Below are positions 1-10,218 of a DNA stretch of 64,000 bases, piece after piece. Under the pieces are notes generated by a model, which did no database searches, was not told the origin of the DNA, and saw only the letters and a program-made list of their open reading frames with translations. Origin of the DNA: Serripes groenlandicus (lineage: Eukaryota; Mollusca; Bivalvia; Cardiida; Cardiidae). Position numbers and translations under genes: made by a program. The stretch lies in contig JASEVX010000008.1 of the NCBI GenBank assembly GCA_031761405.1, positions 37,963,511 to 38,027,510 of the forward strand, in the 5' to 3' direction. Numbering within the stretch: the stretch's first letter is position 1; the number at the start of each line of letters is the position of its first letter.

Positions 1-174
1 TGATCTTCCTTCATGCATATCTACATATGATGTGTAACCTTCATGTAAAGTTTGAACCAAATCCATTGAGCCGTTTAGGAGGAGTAGTGCTTACAAGAAA
101 TGTGGACATACGGACGGACAGACAGGGTGATTCCTATATACCCCCCCAAACTTTGTTTGCCGGGGGGTATAATA
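1..174 (+). mobile_element. 3' end of a HINE-like non-autonomous element
   Basis: The stretch ends in a short CGGACGGACAGACAG microsatellite, then TCCTATATA and a C-run/G-run hairpin (CCCCCCC...GGGGGG) followed by TATAATAA. The same tail order occurs in the elements at 20233, 21025 and 22338, which places it in that family. The 5' part lies outside the window. The class (Helitron/HINE-like) is inferred from structure only. Confidence 0.6.
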
Positions 175-481
175 AGGTTTTTTTCGTTTTATTCTGTAGA
201 CATTTTTAATAGCTTAATCTGTCTGCTGAAGATTTGCTCAATGTGGGTAAGGGTAAAAATTCATGAGTAGACATCAGTCATTTCAAAAACTGACATTTAT
301 TACATGCAGCAATTCCATCATCAATGATCTGAATATCTAAATGACAAAGCCGAAAATTCAGCCATCATTTATTTGGGTACTACATCTAAACTACATGCAA
401 ATATATGCTTTTGATATGTGTTCCTTCTATGAAAAAAAATTAACCCTTTCCCACATACAAGAATTTTTAAGCAGATGACCT
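175..481. other. AT-rich spacer with a MITE end fragment
   Basis: No gene or complete element is visible. Positions about 440-475 carry a lone TTAACCCTTTCCCACATACA end of the TTAA MITE family, directly before a full copy. Confidence 0.5.
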
Positions 482-711
482 TTAACCCTTTTCCTCATAT
501 AGACGCTTTCTGATGCCTCTGCCGCAGACGGCTTTTTGAAATCATAGTAACAAAAGAAGAAATTGCACAAAACGTGCAATTTCTCCTTCTGTCACAATGT
601 TTTCCACTTTTAGTCATAGGTTATCCTTTCAATTATAGAGATTTTCCATTATTTGACAAAATATGTTCAAAGTCGTCTGCTGCAAAATTGTCGTATTAGG
701 GAAAGGGTTAA
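482..711. mobile_element. TTAA-flanked palindromic MITE (family 1), full length
   Basis: This 230-bp unit starts TTAACCCTT and ends GGGAAAGGGTTAA. TTAA at both edges fits the target duplication of TTAA-specific transposons (piggyBac or Kolobok type). The centre is a hairpin at 559-583 (GAAATTGCAC / GTGCAATTTC). It has no coding capacity. About 45 related full or partial copies lie in this window, three of them exactly 230 bp (here, 24435 and 58366). Superfamily assignment is inference. Confidence 0.85.
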
Positions 712-877
712 ATCAATGGAAAATATATAGAAATGAAGGTATAATTACTGAAAAAAGTTGAAAACATTGTGGCAAAAGGAAATTTTTAGAGCAATTTCAA
801 TTTTTGTCACAATTTTTTTTAAAAAGATGTCAGCTGCAGATGTGTCAAAATGTGTCTAAAGGTGTGAAAAGGGTTAA
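712..877. mobile_element. Family 1 MITE, right half
   Basis: The right part (GAAAACATTGTGGCAAAAGG, GTCAGCTGCAGA, then GAAAAGGGTTAA) is recognisable. The left end is lost or too diverged. Confidence 0.6.
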
Positions 878-1005
878 TAACCCTTTCCCTCATACGACAA
901 TTCTGCAGCAGACGACTTGGAACGTATTTTGTCAAAACATAGAAAATTTCCATAATTGAATGGATAACCTATGACGAAAAAGTGGAAAAACATTGTGGCA
1001 AAAGG
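878..1005. mobile_element. Family 1 MITE, left part, interrupted
   Basis: The unit runs from TAACCCTTTCCCTCATACGA to GTGGCAAAAGG and is cut by a satellite-bearing insertion. The matching right end (GTCTGCTGCAGATTTG, then GTGGGAAAGG) resumes at about 2927-2957. Confidence 0.7.
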
Positions 1006-2926
1006 AACAAGAGGCCCATGAGGGCCTATGCTCTACTGGTATGGTTCTTTGGTCATTTTCAATCCAGAGCATGTATGTATGGTGAAGATCGGATAGTAAA
1101 TGGAGGCTCTTTTGTGTTCACAAGCTGTATTATAGCAATTTTTACAATTTCATGGGCCATAATCCAGTCTTGCATGGGCGGATCTAGCTGGTTTTCAAAA
1201 GGAACCAAGCTCTCATCAATATTTAACTACTATCTAAGTTTGGTGAAGATCAGATAGTAAATGGAGCCTCTATTGTGTTCACATGCTCAATTATAGCAAT
1301 TTGGACAATTTCAAGGGCCATAATCCAGTCTTGCATGGGCGGATCTGGCTGGTCTAGGAAAGGAACCGAGCTCTCATGGATATCTTACTACTGTATAAGT
1401 TTGGTTGAGATACAATCAAAAGTGAAGACTTATCGTGTTAAAAAGTTCTTTTATAGCAATTTTGACCATTTCAAGGGCCATGATCCAGTCATGCATGGGC
1501 AGATCTGGCTAGTTTTCGAAAGGAACCGAGCTCTCATGGATATCTAACTACTGTATAAGTTTGGTTGAGATACAATCAAACGTGAAGACTGTATCGTGTT
1601 AACAAGCTCTTTTATAGCAATTTTGACCATTTCAAGGGCCATAATCCAGTCTTGCATGGGCGGATCTGACTGGTTTTCAAAAGGAACCGAGCTCTCATAG
1701 ATATCTAACTACTGTATAAGTTTAGTTGAGATACAATCAAAAGTGAAGACTGTATCGTGTTAACAAGCTCTTTTATAGCAATTTTGACCATTTCAAGGGC
1801 CATAATCCAGTTTTGCATGGGCGGATCTGGCTGGTTTTAGAAAGGAACCGAGCTCTCATGAATATCTAACTACTGTATAAGTTTGGTTGAGATACAATTA
1901 AAAGTGAGACTGTTTAGGAAAGGAACCGAGCTCTCATGGATATCTTACTACTGTATAAGTTTGGTTGAGATACAATCAAAAGTGAAGACTTATCGTGTTA
2001 AAAAGTTCTTTTATAGCAATTTTGACCATTTCAAGGGCCATAATCCAGTCATGCATGGGCAGATCTGGCTAGTTTTCGAAAGGAACCGAGCTCTCATGGA
2101 TATCTAACTACTGTATAAGTTTGGTTGAGATACAATCAAACGTGAAGACTGTATCGTGTTAACAAGCTCTTTTATAGCAATTTTGACCATTTCAAGGGCC
2201 ATAATCCAGTCTTGCATGGGCGGATCTGACTGGTTTTCAAAAGGAACCGAGCTCTCATAGATATCTAACTACTGTATAAGTTTAGTTGAGATACAATCAA
2301 AAGTGAAGACTGTATCGTGTTAACAAGCTCTTTTATAGCAATTTTGACCATTTCAAGGGCCATAATCCAGTTTTGCATGGGCGGATCTGGCTGGTTTTAG
2401 AAAGGAACCGAGCTCTCATGAATATCTAACTACTGTATAAGTTTGGTTGAGATACAATTAAAAGTGAAGACTGTATCGTGTTAACACGCTCTTTTATAGC
2501 AATTTTGACCATTTCAAGGGCCATAATCCAGTCATGCATGGCGGATCTGGCTGGTTTTCGAAAGGAACCGAGCTCTCATGGATATCTAACTACTGTATAA
2601 GTTTGGTTGAGATACAATCAAACGTTAAGACTGTATCGTGTTAACAAGCTCTTTTATAGAAATTTTGACCATTTCAAGGGCCATAATCCAGTCATGCATG
2701 GGCGGATCTGGCTGGTTTTCGAAAGGAACCGAGCTCTCATGAATATCTAACTACTGTATAAGTTTGGTTGAGATGCAATTAAAAGTGAAGACTGTATCGT
2801 GTTAACAAGCTCTTTTATAGCAATTTTGACAATTTCAAGGGCCATAATCCAGTCATGCATGGGCGGATCTGGCTGGTTTTCGAAAGGAACCGAGCTCTCA
2901 TGGATATCTAACTACTGTATAAGTAG
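1006..2926 (+). repeat. 161-bp satellite array inside a MITE
   Basis: The insertion begins with the head AACAAGAGGCCCATGAGGGC. Units then recur with landmark TTATAGCAATTT at 1130, 1291, 1451, 1612, 1773 and onward, giving a period of 160-161 bp. Each unit carries CAAGGGCCATAATCCAGTC and AGGAACCGAGCTCTCATG. A 560-bp block (1355-1914) is repeated almost exactly at 1915-2474. The length matches the ~160-bp core repeats known from bivalve satellite and HINE elements; homology to a named satellite was not tested. Short frames here are repeat translations, not genes. Confidence 0.85.
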
Positions 2927-3259
2927 TCTGCTGCAGATTTGTTGTATGTGGGAAAGGAAACACTTAACTGGTTTTATTTGTATCGATTTGCCAATGATTT
3001 AATTTCAAGTCAAAACAAAATGGAGTCTCTGCATTTTTATTTGTAACAATCCAAGCATCCATCAGAGATAATAACATCCTCCATGCCAAGAGGGCCTTGA
3101 CTATTTATTTTTAAAACACATACATGTATTAAATTGTGATGTTAATCTTTAAAATTTGAAACAATCAAGGTCTTATTATGAAACACAGTCACAACCTAAC
3201 ATTAGTTGTCAGTTTCCCACTACAAACTGACAATTGATTGGCCAGACAAATTTAACAAT
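2927..3259. other. MITE right end, then unassigned sequence
   Basis: Positions 2927-2960 are the right end of the MITE split by the satellite. The remainder is AT-rich with no recognised repeat or gene. Confidence 0.5.
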
Positions 3260-3477
3260 TTAATCCTTTCCCTTATATATATATACGCTTTGCGACGCCT
3301 CTGCAGCAGACAGCTTTTTGAAAACATAGTGACAAAATAAGAAATTGCTCAAAACGACCAATTTCTCCTTTTGCCACAATGTTTTCCACTTTAAGTCATA
3401 GGTTATCCATTAAATTATTTGACAAAATTTGTTCAAAGTTGTCTGCTTCAGAATTTTTGTATGAGGGAAAGGGTTAA
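3260..3477. mobile_element. Family 1 MITE, nearly full length
   Basis: It has TTAATCCTTTCCC at the left and GAGGGAAAGGGTTAA at the right, with a central GAAATTGCTC hairpin arm whose partner is degraded. An ATATATAT expansion sits near the left end. Confidence 0.8.
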
Positions 3478-3930
3478 TGATATGAATAAACTCAAATGTG
3501 CTATCTATGCACATGATACAAAGTTTCATGAATATAGTTTATATTCAATCCCAGTTAACACAAAATCAAGTAAGGCAAGATTCAGGAAATTTTGAAAAGA
3601 CCAAAAACATGGAACATCTCCAAAAAGATAAATATAAATATTAAATTGAGTCGAAATCAATGCAGCAAAAGGAGAAATTGCTCACTAGACGCAGTTTCCC
3701 CATTTACGTCAAAAATTTATGTCAAGTCATCTGCTTTATTGACGTCGGAATGCACCTACATGTGGAAAAACAACTAACAACTGTAGTCCAAATACACCAA
3801 TACATGTTAACTCATCATTTCTAGAAACACCTGTCGCATCAACAGTTTTACTTCATTATACAGATTTTCCTGGCAACTTAATAATTTCTTCTGCTGCATT
3901 TTTTCTTCAATATTCTGATGTGGTAGGAAC
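3478..3930. other. Unassigned sequence with one degenerate MITE
   Basis: Positions about 3644-3780 keep scattered family 1 motifs (GCAAAAGGAGAAATTGCTCA, GTCATCTGCT). No gene is seen in the rest. Confidence 0.4.
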
Positions 3931-4224
3931 AAGAGGCCCAAGAGGGTCAGTATCGCTCAACTGCCATTCAGCAAAGTAACCTTATAAATGTTGTTAATAA
4001 AGGGTAAAACAGTCCCACTGTTGGCCATGCATTTTGTTAATAAAGGGTAAAACAGTCCCACTGTTGGCCATGTATTTTGTTAATAAAGGGTAAAACAGTC
4101 CCACTGTTGGCCATGTATTTTGTTAATAAAGGGTAAAACAGTCCCACTGTTGGCTATGTATTTTGTTAATAAAGGGTAAAACAGTCCCACTGTTGGCCAT
4201 GTATTTTGTTAATAACGGGTAAAA
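3931..4224 (+). repeat. 43-bp minisatellite, left part, with element head
   Basis: The head AACAAGAGGCCCAAGAGGGT is followed from 3993 by 43-bp units starting GTTAATAAAGGGTAAAACAG and containing CCCACTGTTGGCC. Five units are complete; the sixth stops after GGGTAAAA at 4224, where the 6.2-kb element starts. The array resumes in the same phase at 10387. Confidence 0.9.
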
Positions 4225-4414
4225 TGAAGTTTTTTAAAGTAAAACATATTTTTATTAGAAAATACTTACCAGTCATTTAATACCTGATATATAATCTCAA
4301 CACCGTTAATTCATCCAGAAAAGAAGCTCGCGCAGCCATGCATAGCCCTCACGCGTGTGTGATACACACGGCCGCCGGTAATACCGGCGCACGGGCCATG
4401 TGACCCCCACTTTT
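4225..4414 (+). repeat. Left inverted terminal repeat with extension
   Basis: The outer extension 4225-4265 (TGAAGTTTTTTAAAGTAAAA onward) is absent from the right ITR. The inner 149 bp (4266-4414) is identical, inverted, to 10219-10367. The ITR is GC-rich and holds nested palindromes, including GCCGGTAATACCGGC (4374-4388) and CGTGTGTGATACACACG. Perfect identity of the arms suggests recent insertion or conversion. Confidence 0.85.
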
Positions 4415-4480
4415 AATTTCACCGTTAACTTGCAGCGTTTAGTGTTGGGTGACGACGCGGGGTTGGGAGGCGGGAATCTG

Positions 4481-4576
4481 AAATGACTGGTAAGTATTTT
4501 CTAATAAAAATATGTTTTACTTTAAAAAACTTCATTTTTATGTCAAAAATACATTACCAGTCATTTAATACCTGAT
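4481..4576 (-). repeat. Internal complementary region (circle-junction copy)
   Basis: Part one (4481-4534, 54 bp) is the exact reverse complement of the element's left terminus. Part two (4535-4576, 42 bp) is the exact reverse complement of its right terminus (10345-10386). Together they equal the head-to-tail junction of the element, inverted. This is the diagnostic feature of DIRS retrotransposons and lies, as expected, next to the ITR downstream of the coding region. Confidence 0.8.
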
Positions 4577-6593
4577 GACTTTGCAGCATCGGTCGGGAGG
4601 ATCGTCCAACACAATGCCGGTCCCGAGAAATCGTAGCACTTGGTAAGAGTACCTACGGTACTACTAAATATAAACACAACTGTTTATGTATTTAGTAATT
4701 TGTGTATTAATTAGGTAAGTACTCGCTGAGAGTCCACTTGTGTGTCCAGAGAGGAATAATTTCTGATTGAAACGTTTTAAGACTTTATCAGAAGGATCTT
4801 ATTACTAATTAAAGGAATAGGATATCCAGTGTTTGAATACGCTGCTGACATATCCTTCTCCTACCTGAGGTTGAATAACCCCTACTGTGGCTCTTACAGC
4901 CCTCGAATGTTTTATATAGAACTTAAGACCCTTGACAGGGTACAAGATCAGGTTATATCTAAGGGAACACAGTTCACAGAAAGGTTGTGAAATGTGATGG
5001 GTTAGGAAGCACCAAAGGCAACTTGGTCTCAGTAGGAATACAGGTTTATAAGAACGGTTGAATAACCATACGGCTGTAAAACCTGATGAAATTCGTTTTT
5101 ACTGAAAGCAAAGAACTCACTTCCCTGATAGTGTTCGCCAAGCAAGACGAATTTAAGTCTCAGTTTATAACTTAAGAAGCGGCCGCTTCCGAAGAACGTA
5201 AACGTTTGGAGAGAAATGGATCTGAACTTTGAAGTTAAGCGCATTGGAGCATCGAACAATAATTGTTGTGTTCATCGCCGAATCTTGAATGCGAGAGGTC
5301 GGCAACAAATGTAAGCATAAATTACTGATTGACGTACCTTAAAAAACACCAATCGGTAAGAACTGTCTACTTCTAATGAAGATGTAACGGTTATGTCGAT
5401 AGGCAGGCCAGAAGAACGTTGAACTACGATCTCTGGGCCAATACTGTGTTTCTAAAGTCATTGTCAGGAAGAGAATAACGACACCGGAAGTTGACTCATT
5501 TGAATTATGGGGGCAATTCAGGGAGTAATAATTATTGCCAATCGAAGGACTACTGTCTACTCTATTGATCATGTACATGTCCTAGTCAGTTAAGCCCTGT
5601 ACTGTAATGAGTATTTAACACACTGCCCCGAATTGTAAACAATTCGGGTGTAGTATGAAGCATGTATCGGACCGTTTCCCTTAATTACTGATCCTTATCC
5701 AGGACATGGTAATCGGATTCTCTTATAGCGAATCGAGTCTGTCCGAAGGGCCAGCTCAACGAGAAACGTCCTACAACGAGTCTCTTGAGGGGAATAGATC
5801 CGACTTGCCCGTTTTGGGAATTAATTCTAAACGCAGGTAATCGAAGTGAAGTGTTTGAAAGGAACACTTCCCCGTTTACAAAGAATCGACGGTCATTCCT
5901 CGATGAAAAAGCAACCGGTACGTGGTAACAGGTGTCTGTTTGGTCTAAGAATCGCTCAGACAGCCGTTCCGGATTGCGTTCTTGATAAAACGGAACATTC
6001 CATTTTATTACTCGACCGTACTAGACGCAATCTGAGTCGATAAGTCTTATTCCGGTCTTCACCGGAACCAGACGAAAGACGGTTGTAGAAACCACCGAAT
6101 GGAAGGTTGATACCCACTCCATGGCATTCCTGTTAGCTTAATAGAGAGGAGCGCTTCCCTATAGCCGCGGATTAGGGACAGTGCTCTACTTGGTTGTATG
6201 CCAACTTTGCTCCCGTACGGGGCTTTGATAAGGCAGGGCCAGCGGAAGCAGAAAGCTAGGCTCGAACTTAGCCTGTCTCTTGTGTCTTCACAGGTTGGGC
6301 TTCTAAGAATGCCTTTGCAGAAGTCACTGTACGTTCTGTCCCTGTGAACAATGTTGCCGCATACGCCGAAATGCGCCTATGGACGCAGTGAATGCAGTAA
6401 CTTCCCACTAATGATAGTTTATTTAGAGTCCAGCTCTAAATTGTTAATCATCCGATGGAGCACTGAACCCGATATGTCTCTTATTCGTCAGACAAGACGG
6501 GGTCGTGGGTTTTACCCGACGACGTGCGGATTGACTAACGCCGGTTCTGGACCGGAATGTCAGTGTCCGATTCGACATGGAGGAATCCTATGA
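4577..6593 (-). pseudogene. Decayed protein-like frames in the DIRS-like element, distal part
   Basis: No long open frame exists. The minus strand shows stretches of plausible protein broken by stops and shifts, for example around 6060-6300 and 6480-6580 (pieces such as LHVESDTDIPVQNRR and LLPLALPYQSPV). No catalytic motif of RT, RNase H or tyrosine recombinase was seen, although this is where they would lie in an autonomous DIRS. I call it an unrecognised decayed coding region. Confidence 0.35.
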
Positions 6594-6753
6594 TCGATTG
6601 ATTGTGGTTTAACGCCGTTTTAACAATTTCTCAGTTATATCACGGCGGCCAGTTCACCTACTCATGTATTTCCTGGTTTTCTCACACCAGTACTCCACAC
6701 AACAATCTTCCCAAGCAACTGGCTACTTTTCCACAAAACTTAGCCCATTGGTG
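6594..6753 (-). mobile_element. 5'-truncated SINE with 15-bp target duplication
   Basis: The insert carries the SINE tail on the minus strand (plus-strand landmarks GGTTTAACGCCG and TCACACCAGTACTCCACACA). It is bounded by perfect copies of GGAGGAATCCTATGA at 6579-6593 and 6754-6768. The tRNA-like head is missing. It inserted after the DIRS-like element was in place or in its ancestor. Confidence 0.9.
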
Positions 6754-8740
6754 GGAGGAATCCTATGAAGGAGTCATGATCGAGGAATTTATCCCTTTTC
6801 CGAAGAAGAATGAGATCGCATGGAATCAACCTTCGGTCCGAGCTCACGTATGAGAGAGTTCACAGAGTGACTATCCTCTGGGAACGGTTGATCCCGGTAG
6901 GCCAGCATAGGGGATTGATTTATGAAATCAACTGAATCTCTCCCATGTAATACCGTCGGACATCGACTCGTCCCAACAATTGGTACGATGGGTATTACTT
7001 GGGAGGAGTGTAGTCCCTAGAGACGCACTCTCTCCTCCCTGGGGACCGACATAACTATTTGACCGGTACTCCCCATACCCGATGGCCGACTGTTTAATCG
7101 GCTATGTCCCAGCATACTGCCCGATTGACTGCCGAAAGGTTATGTCCTAAGACATTACCCGTTTGACCGGTGCCTTACTGGCTATGTCTAAAGACATTGC
7201 CCGATCTCCAAATGACTGTGTCCGAGGACATTTGTCAATTGGAATACTGTTGAATTCCGAAGAATTCATAGTTGAATTTTGTTTTCACGGTGACCGTTTG
7301 CCCGGTAACCGTTTATGCCCAGTTAAGAGTTTGACTGCCCTGTGAACGTTCACGCGACAACCGTTTATGCCCAGTGATTAATTGAGTACTCGGTAGGCAT
7401 TTGACTCATTCTCTAGCACTATCGACTCATTACATTCATATGAGTGTAAGGAACGACAACTCTGCGAAGGAGATTTTCACTTGGCTGTGTTCGAAAACAC
7501 CCGGTTGTCCAATGCTTATGTCATAATATTGACAAAACGGTTGGAGTCAACTTGACTTAACGACTGCTCGTTACCCAGCTCTGGGAACGTTCAGTAATGG
7601 TAGCTCCCTCTGACCATTACTGACCGGTTGACTAATGATAGGCTGATGTGAGGCTGCTCTATCACTAGTCTCCAAAAACTTCAGACATTATAACTTGGCA
7701 CTCTGTAGAAGTCCGAAGACTGCTGTACTGCAGAGTGTAGGTTTTGCTCGAAATCATTATAGGTTTAAACGACGTTTAAGCGTCAACCTTCGGGCATAAC
7801 GTATTAGGCACCACCCTAAGTACTTCCTTAATGTTCTGCTGTAGAGGTCAACGCTCTACAGCCGGCTCGTAATCTGAAGGGGACTGCCCCCCCCCCCCGC
7901 CCCCGCCCGTCAGACGAGGAGGTGGGAGAGTGTCGAGCCCTACGATGCTTGACTCTAATCCGTCTTTCAACTGAAAGACACAACAGTCTTATAAAAGTAA
8001 GAGAAGGGATTGAAAATAATATTCAATCTTGGTGTACTTTATTGTTGTGTTAAGGTGTCGATCGTGTGATATGAACCTCCTCTCTCCGCAGTAGAGAGAG
8101 GTCGCACTGGATCGATCGTCGGCGCCGAACTAACCGTATGGGACGGTCTCGACCTCCCTTTCACGGAAAACCTGAGTTATTCCGATCGGGGGTTTGCCTT
8201 CTAAGGACTGCCTCTTCGAAAGGTGTCCTTCCGGGAACAGTGAATTCCCATCAGGTGGGTATTGCTGATCCCGGTAGGCTTGGTTAACCCGCCTATCACC
8301 GATCCGTTACATCTTTTGAAACGGAGCTTTGTATCGGGGAAGGAGTGTAATCTCTAGAGAAGTACCATGTTCCACTTGGAGACACGGAAACATTTCTCTG
8401 TCCTGTACTACCTATAACTGGATATCTGGGCCTTGTGCGTAATGACCAGTGTTTTGAATATCCGTACTCTTCTATTCTCATTCTTTTGAGGAGTGTAATC
8501 CCTACAGAAGAACACTATTCCCCTTGGAGAAAGGAAAGATTTATCTGTCCTGTACTCCTTATAACCGATGTTAGACGGTTGGATATCTGAGCCTGGTGCG
8601 TAATGACCAGTGTTTTGAATATCCGTATAGACCGGTTGTGCGAAGAACGAGTGGTACTAGCTTAACGACTGCTCGTTACCTTGACTGCCCACTGCCCGGT
8701 CGCGTCATGTTAAACTGACTGATAATTTGCCCGGTCGCGT
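6754..8740 (-). pseudogene. Decayed repetitive coding region with RDYTP and AYRDQ motifs
   Basis: The minus strand encodes RDYTP three times (7004-7018, 8341-8355, 8489-8503) and AYRDQ twice (6888-6902, 8265-8279), each AYRDQ following an RDYTP block. Frame pieces such as SPMLAYRDQPFPEDSHS and NQAYRDQQYPPDGNSLF are clearly related. Stops and frameshifts separate them. A tandem duplication of about 170 bp lies at 8290-8640, and a further repeat at 7620-7745 matches 8890-9010. This is a once-coding, internally repeated protein of unknown function. Confidence 0.5.
7887..7908 (-). other. G-quadruplex-prone run
   Basis: C12-G-C5-G-C3 on the plus strand gives four or more G tracts on the minus strand. 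It lies inside the DIRS-like element on its presumed sense strand. Confidence 0.6.
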
Positions 8741-9266
8741 CATGGCTTAATGACTGACCGGTCGCGTCATCGCTAAATGACTGCCGGATTTGCCCGGTGA
8801 CTGGTCGCGCCTAGGCGAAATGACTGACTGGTTGCCCGGTACCCGGTTACCCGGAGTCATATAGGTTTTGCTCGCAAGCATTACCCGGTTGACTAATGAT
8901 AGGCAGTTGTGAAGCTGCTCTATCACCGGTCTCCAAAGAATTCTGTCCGCAGACATTATAATTTGGCACTCTGTAAGCGTCCGAAGACTGCTTACTGCAG
9001 AGTGTGGTGTTAGAGGTGGCCAATCAGTGAGGTTTCCCTTTGATTGACCCATGGCGTCTCCCGAAGGGTCAGCCCCAACACCTGGCGTCAGATAATGTCG
9101 TTCAGCAGACGGTTGCTCACTCTTGAGGCCAACCATCACTGTGTCCGTACGGTTTCTGGCCCGAAGGCCTTTGTTTCCCGACGGAATAACAGACATCAGC
9201 CGCTGCCATCCGCTCCTCCATGTCCCGCGAAGGACCAGCCGAAGCTGAGGGGGAGCGGTCAGAGCT
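8741..9266 (-). pseudogene. Decayed gag-like middle region
   Basis: One frame is open from 9196 to 8747. A better protein-like reading switches frame near 9000: SEQPSAERHYLTPGVGADPS, then SSDAYRVPNYNVCGQN, then Gly-Gln-Ser-rich repeats of the type DATGQSLSHDATGQII. This suggests a disordered, repetitive protein with at least one frameshift rather than an intact gene. It follows the MITE-interrupted fragment at 9409-9682. Function is unknown; gag-like is inferred from position in the element. Confidence 0.45.
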
Positions 9267-9408
9267 CCAGATAAGGGGCGTATGCATGTCTAAAATCCTC
9301 ATTTGACCCTCTTACCCTATGCTGTGGGTATTGAGAACCCACAGCATAGGGTTTGTTTCCTAAGAGGGAATTTGTGGGGAAAATAGCTGATTACACCTCC
9401 TAATCTGG
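9267..9408. mobile_element. Family 2 MITE inserted in the gag-like frame
   Basis: Ends are CCAGATAAGG and CCTAATCTGG (one mismatch). The inner hairpin ACCCTATGCTGTGGGT / ACCCACAGCATAGGGT spans about 9316-9350. Related copies are at 10700, 53627 and 54736. It splits the protein-like frame on the minus strand. Confidence 0.75.
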
Positions 9409-9682
9409 ACCTCTGAGCGGTTGTGCGGAGTGAAGAAGGAACAGCTCTGACCTTCTGCTCACTCAACACAGCCGCGGAGTCTGATTGTTGGGAGAACCCC
9501 TCAAACTCCGCTTCACTCGTAGAGCTAAGAGAAACCTTTTTAGGGGTCTTCTTACTCTTCCAGCTTTTGTGAGTCCTCCTCAACCCAGACTGTTTCCAAA
9601 TGGAAGCAGGCCAGGAAGAGAAGTACTCACAGGGTGAATCCTGTGTGTACTTAGTGAACGCAAAACAGGACAGACGCGTGTC
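9409..9682 (-). pseudogene. Gag-like N-terminal fragment of the DIRS-like element
   Basis: The minus-strand frame is open for about 91 codons after a TGA at 9683-9685. It reads as credible protein, with EYFSSWPASIWKQSG, a basic KSWKSKKTPKK tract and an acidic SSTSEAEFEGFSQQSD tract, then Ser/Arg-rich sequence. It is cut by the family 2 MITE and continues on the far side in a Ser/Pro-rich frame (SPSASAGPSRDMEERMAAAD). No ATG start was identified. Position next to the right ITR fits the first ORF of a DIRS element; no domain was recognised. Confidence 0.5.
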
Positions 9683-10218
9683 TCATACAGCCGTTATGAG
9701 TCACGCCTCTGATCACCACTATGTGACATAGAATATATATGAAACAAAACAATTTATACGATTCAACAAAAAATATAATTTTTTTCTATTTTTTTATTTT
9801 CTACTATACCCGTTGATCACGGAACGTATTTCAATGAAAAAGATTTTACAAATATTTTCCAAAATTGTTCATGTTTAATTAATATACATAATGTAATACA
9901 AGGCGATAATAATATATTATCGCTAATAGGGTCGGTGTAACTATAACTTCGTTGAAAGAATGAATGGCCATTACCGCACCCGATACGTAACTGAAATAGT
10001 GGGTGGGGTAACCCACCCGTGACTTCTCAGTTAGTTGTGTTCACAAAAAACAACTTAATTACAATTAGTAATTTACACAATTATGTTGTTAGGTTGTTAA
10101 TGTAGTTGAATAACTGAATGAAAATAACTTGTTTAAGGCGAATGCCTTAAACAGACCAAGAAATAAAATATAAAAATGAAATAAATTCTTAGCTGTCAGT
10201 TGGTGTGTCCAGAAATTA
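9683..10218. other. AT-rich leader of the DIRS-like element
   Basis: Non-coding sequence lies between the right ITR and the gag-like fragment. It has a small palindrome at about 9998-10017 (GGGTGGGGTAACCCACCC). No further feature is seen. Confidence 0.4.

Noticed and set aside
482..495. Telomere-like CCCTAA/TTAACCC repeats at MITE ends
   Set aside because: Each occurrence is a single CCCTTTCCC end, not a tandem hexamer array.
982..3002. Several frames of 67-91 codons in the first 3 kb
   Set aside because: They are translations of the 161-bp satellite units and share the same repeat peptide.
4225..4534. A separate 310-bp MITE with 54-bp terminal repeats
   Set aside because: It does have such ends, but they are explained better by the left ITR facing the internal complementary region of one DIRS-like element.
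8747..9196. 149-codon minus-strand open frame as an intact gene
   Set aside because: It lies in decayed element sequence, a more protein-like reading switches frame within it, and no domain or start context supports it.
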